From assembly GCA_021413565.1 (NCBI GenBank), contig JAIOQC010000086.1, positions 1-5,256 on the forward strand: 5,256 bases of DNA, in the 5' to 3' direction. Shown piece by piece: positions 3,967 to 5,256 of the stretch. This DNA is from Candidatus Nomurabacteria bacterium. GTDB lineage: Bacteria; Patescibacteriota; Minisyncoccia; Phycocordibacterales; UBA9973. The notes beneath the pieces were generated by a model. It was given only the letters and a program-made list of their open reading frames with translations. It was not told the DNA's origin and did no database searches. A program made the translations under genes and the position numbers. Every line of letters starts with the position of its first letter. Position 1 is the stretch's first letter.

Positions 3967-5256
3967 CTACAAACAGGTAATAGAAGCAATACCATCACCA
4001 GCACGCATTTTCATCACAGTCACACCTTGTGTTTGACGACCCAATGTTGGGATAGATGCCAAATCAACACGAATCACTTGACCTTTTTGAGAAACAGCAA
4101 TAATTTCATGTTCATCAGCAATCATTTTTGCCACAATTAATTTACCAGTTTTTGGAGTTACTTTCGCAGTCTTAATACCTGAACCGCCACGCTTTTGAGT
4201 TTTGTATTCTTTAATACTAGTCTTTTTACCTAGGCCATTTGCTGACACAGTTAATAGTGTCAAATCCGTTGCCCCTTTGGCAATATTATCCACACCAATA
4301 ATAAAGTCACCTTTAGCAAGTTTCATTGCGCGAACACCACCAGCAGCACGTCCCATTTCACGAACATCACTTTCTTTGAATCGAATTGATTGACCGAGTG
4401 TTGTAGCAAGCATCACATCATCAGATTTTGCAACAGCCAAAACTGCTTGAAGTTCATCCCCTTTGTCTAATTTGATTGCAATCAAACCACTTCGGCGAAC
4501 ATCTTTGAAACTCTCAGCTGAAACTTTCTTTACAACACCTTGCATAGTAACCATCATTAGATGCTCAACAGTCTTTTTCATTTCTTTATCAATTGGCAAT
4601 ATTGAAGTCACTCTCTCATCACCCTCAAGTGACAAGAAGTTCATTATAGACTTACCTTTAGTTGCACGCTTTCCCTCAGGAATATCATACATTTTGATTT
4701 GATAAGCCTTACCACGATTAGTAAAGAATAATAAATCGCTGTGAGTATTAGTAGAAACTAGCATAGTCACGAAGTCTTCTTCTTTTGGCTCAATATCAAT
4801 TACACCCACACCTCCACGCTTCTGAGTTCTGTATTCACTCGGATCAGTACGCTTTACATATCCACCCTTGGTGAACACCAGCACTGATTCTTTTTCAGGA
4901 ATCAAATCTTCTTCATTGATGGCTTTCACACCACCCTTGATAATGCGTGTGCGTCGAACATCTTGGTATTTAGTACGAATATCTGTGAGTTCTTGGCCGA
5001 TAACCTTTAGCATTTTCTTTGGACTTGCTAGAAGTGCTTCGAGTTCTTTGATTAATTCTTGTTTCTCTTTTAATTCAAGTTCCACATTCTTGCGTTCAAG
5101 ACCTGCAAGTTTCTGAAGTTTCATTTCCAAAATCGCTGTTGCTTGCAAATCAGAGAATTTGAATTCTTTCATCAAATTCAATTTTGCAGTTGCTGTATCT
5201 TTTGAAGCACGAATCACAGAAATAACACGGTCAATATGGTCAAGTGCTTTTTTCAA
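3967..5256 (-). CDS. gyrA: DNA gyrase subunit A, C-terminal 429 residues (N-terminus beyond the right edge)
   Basis: GyrA is the DNA-cleaving subunit of gyrase, which adds negative supercoils using ATP. The visible part begins inside the protein (the edge codon TTG is an internal Leu, not a start). Residues 1-100 hold the familiar LKKALDHIDRVISVIR, the LQATAILEMKLQKLAGLE segment (37-54) and a charged coiled coil. The C-terminal beta-pinwheel follows with six blade signatures: QKRGGVG at 145-151 (the GyrA box), KRATKGKSI near 196, VRRSGLIAI near 253, GRAAGGVRAM near 302, QKRGGSG at 354-360 and GRQTQGVTVM near 406. The GyrA boxes favour GyrA over ParC, whose box is degenerate or absent. The frame ends in ITCL then TAG, with no acidic tail of the E. 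coli kind. The N-terminal winged-helix domain and active-site tyrosine lie outside the window. A strong terminator follows. Confidence 0.97.
   Translation of the reverse strand: MKKALDHIDRVISVIRASKDTATAKLNLMKEFKFSDLQATAILEMKLQKLAGLERKNVELELKEKQELIKELEALLASPKKMLKVIGQELTDIRTKYQDVRRTRIIKGGVKAINEEDLIPEKESVLVFTKGGYVKRTDPSEYRTQKRGGVGVIDIEPKEEDFVTMLVSTNTHSDLLFFTNRGKAYQIKMYDIPEGKRATKGKSIMNFLSLEGDERVTSILPIDKEMKKTVEHLMMVTMQGVVKKVSAESFKDVRRSGLIAIKLDKGDELQAVLAVAKSDDVMLATTLGQSIRFKESDVREMGRAAGGVRAMKLAKGDFIIGVDNIAKGATDLTLLTVSANGLGKKTSIKEYKTQKRGGSGIKTAKVTPKTGKLIVAKMIADEHEIIAVSQKGQVIRVDLASIPTLGRQTQGVTVMKMRAGDGIASITCL

Noticed and set aside
3751..4140. Plus-strand open frame of 129 codons across the gyrA terminator
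   Set aside because: It reads antisense through the methyltransferase, the terminator hairpin and gyrA. Its composition is rich in His, Ile, Asn and Cys with no domain pattern, so it is a shadow frame.
1..5256. Recoding of UGA as glycine, seen in some Patescibacteria groups
   Set aside because: All genes read through cleanly without in-frame TGA, and the glycines of conserved motifs lie in normally read frames. All stops seen are TAA or TAG, so the code cannot be settled but nothing calls for recoding.
1..5256. CRISPR arrays, tRNA or rRNA genes, insertion sequences
   Set aside because: I looked for spaced direct repeats, cloverleaf patterns, transposase-like frames and terminal repeats and saw none.

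Overview
The window is about 5.3 kb of AT-rich DNA with every supported gene on the minus strand, so the text reads right to left. The gene types point to a Candidate Phyla Radiation bacterium (Patescibacteria), most likely of the Parcubacteria group. They are small two-helix membrane proteins of the type IV secretion pilin-like kind in tandem, a membrane-anchored solute-binding protein, a very short class I methyltransferase, and almost no canonical Shine-Dalgarno sites. This lineage call is inference from gene types; no rRNA or other lineage marker is present. Stops are TAA or TAG, and nothing suggests a recoded UGA.

Right part (3967-5256): the C-terminal half of gyrA enters from the right edge and ends at a TAG. 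It carries the end of the coiled-coil region and a six-bladed beta-pinwheel with GyrA boxes. A very strong intrinsic terminator (20-bp perfect stem) follows within about 20 bases.

Middle part (822-3844): a compact cluster of methyltransferase, solute-binding protein and three pilin-like two-helix membrane proteins. Gene junctions are an 8-base overlap, 1 base, 15 bases and 3 bases. The methyltransferase and the solute-binding protein each have an extended -10 box ending only 6-8 bases before the ATG, which predicts leaderless mRNAs.

Left part (1-821): a 220-base gap holds a promoter with the same extended -10 (TATGGTATAAT) and a 14-bp palindrome. It is followed by two more pilin-like genes; the last runs off the left edge and contains a terminator-like hairpin inside its coding sequence.

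Together the window holds five paralogous pilin-like or VirB2-like membrane proteins of two subtypes beside a surface solute-binding protein that has no transporter partner in view. The best candidate for an undescribed system is this set: a possible cell-surface or secretion assembly with a built-in ligand-binding component. The function is inference; no ATPase, channel or peptidase gene is visible here to confirm it.
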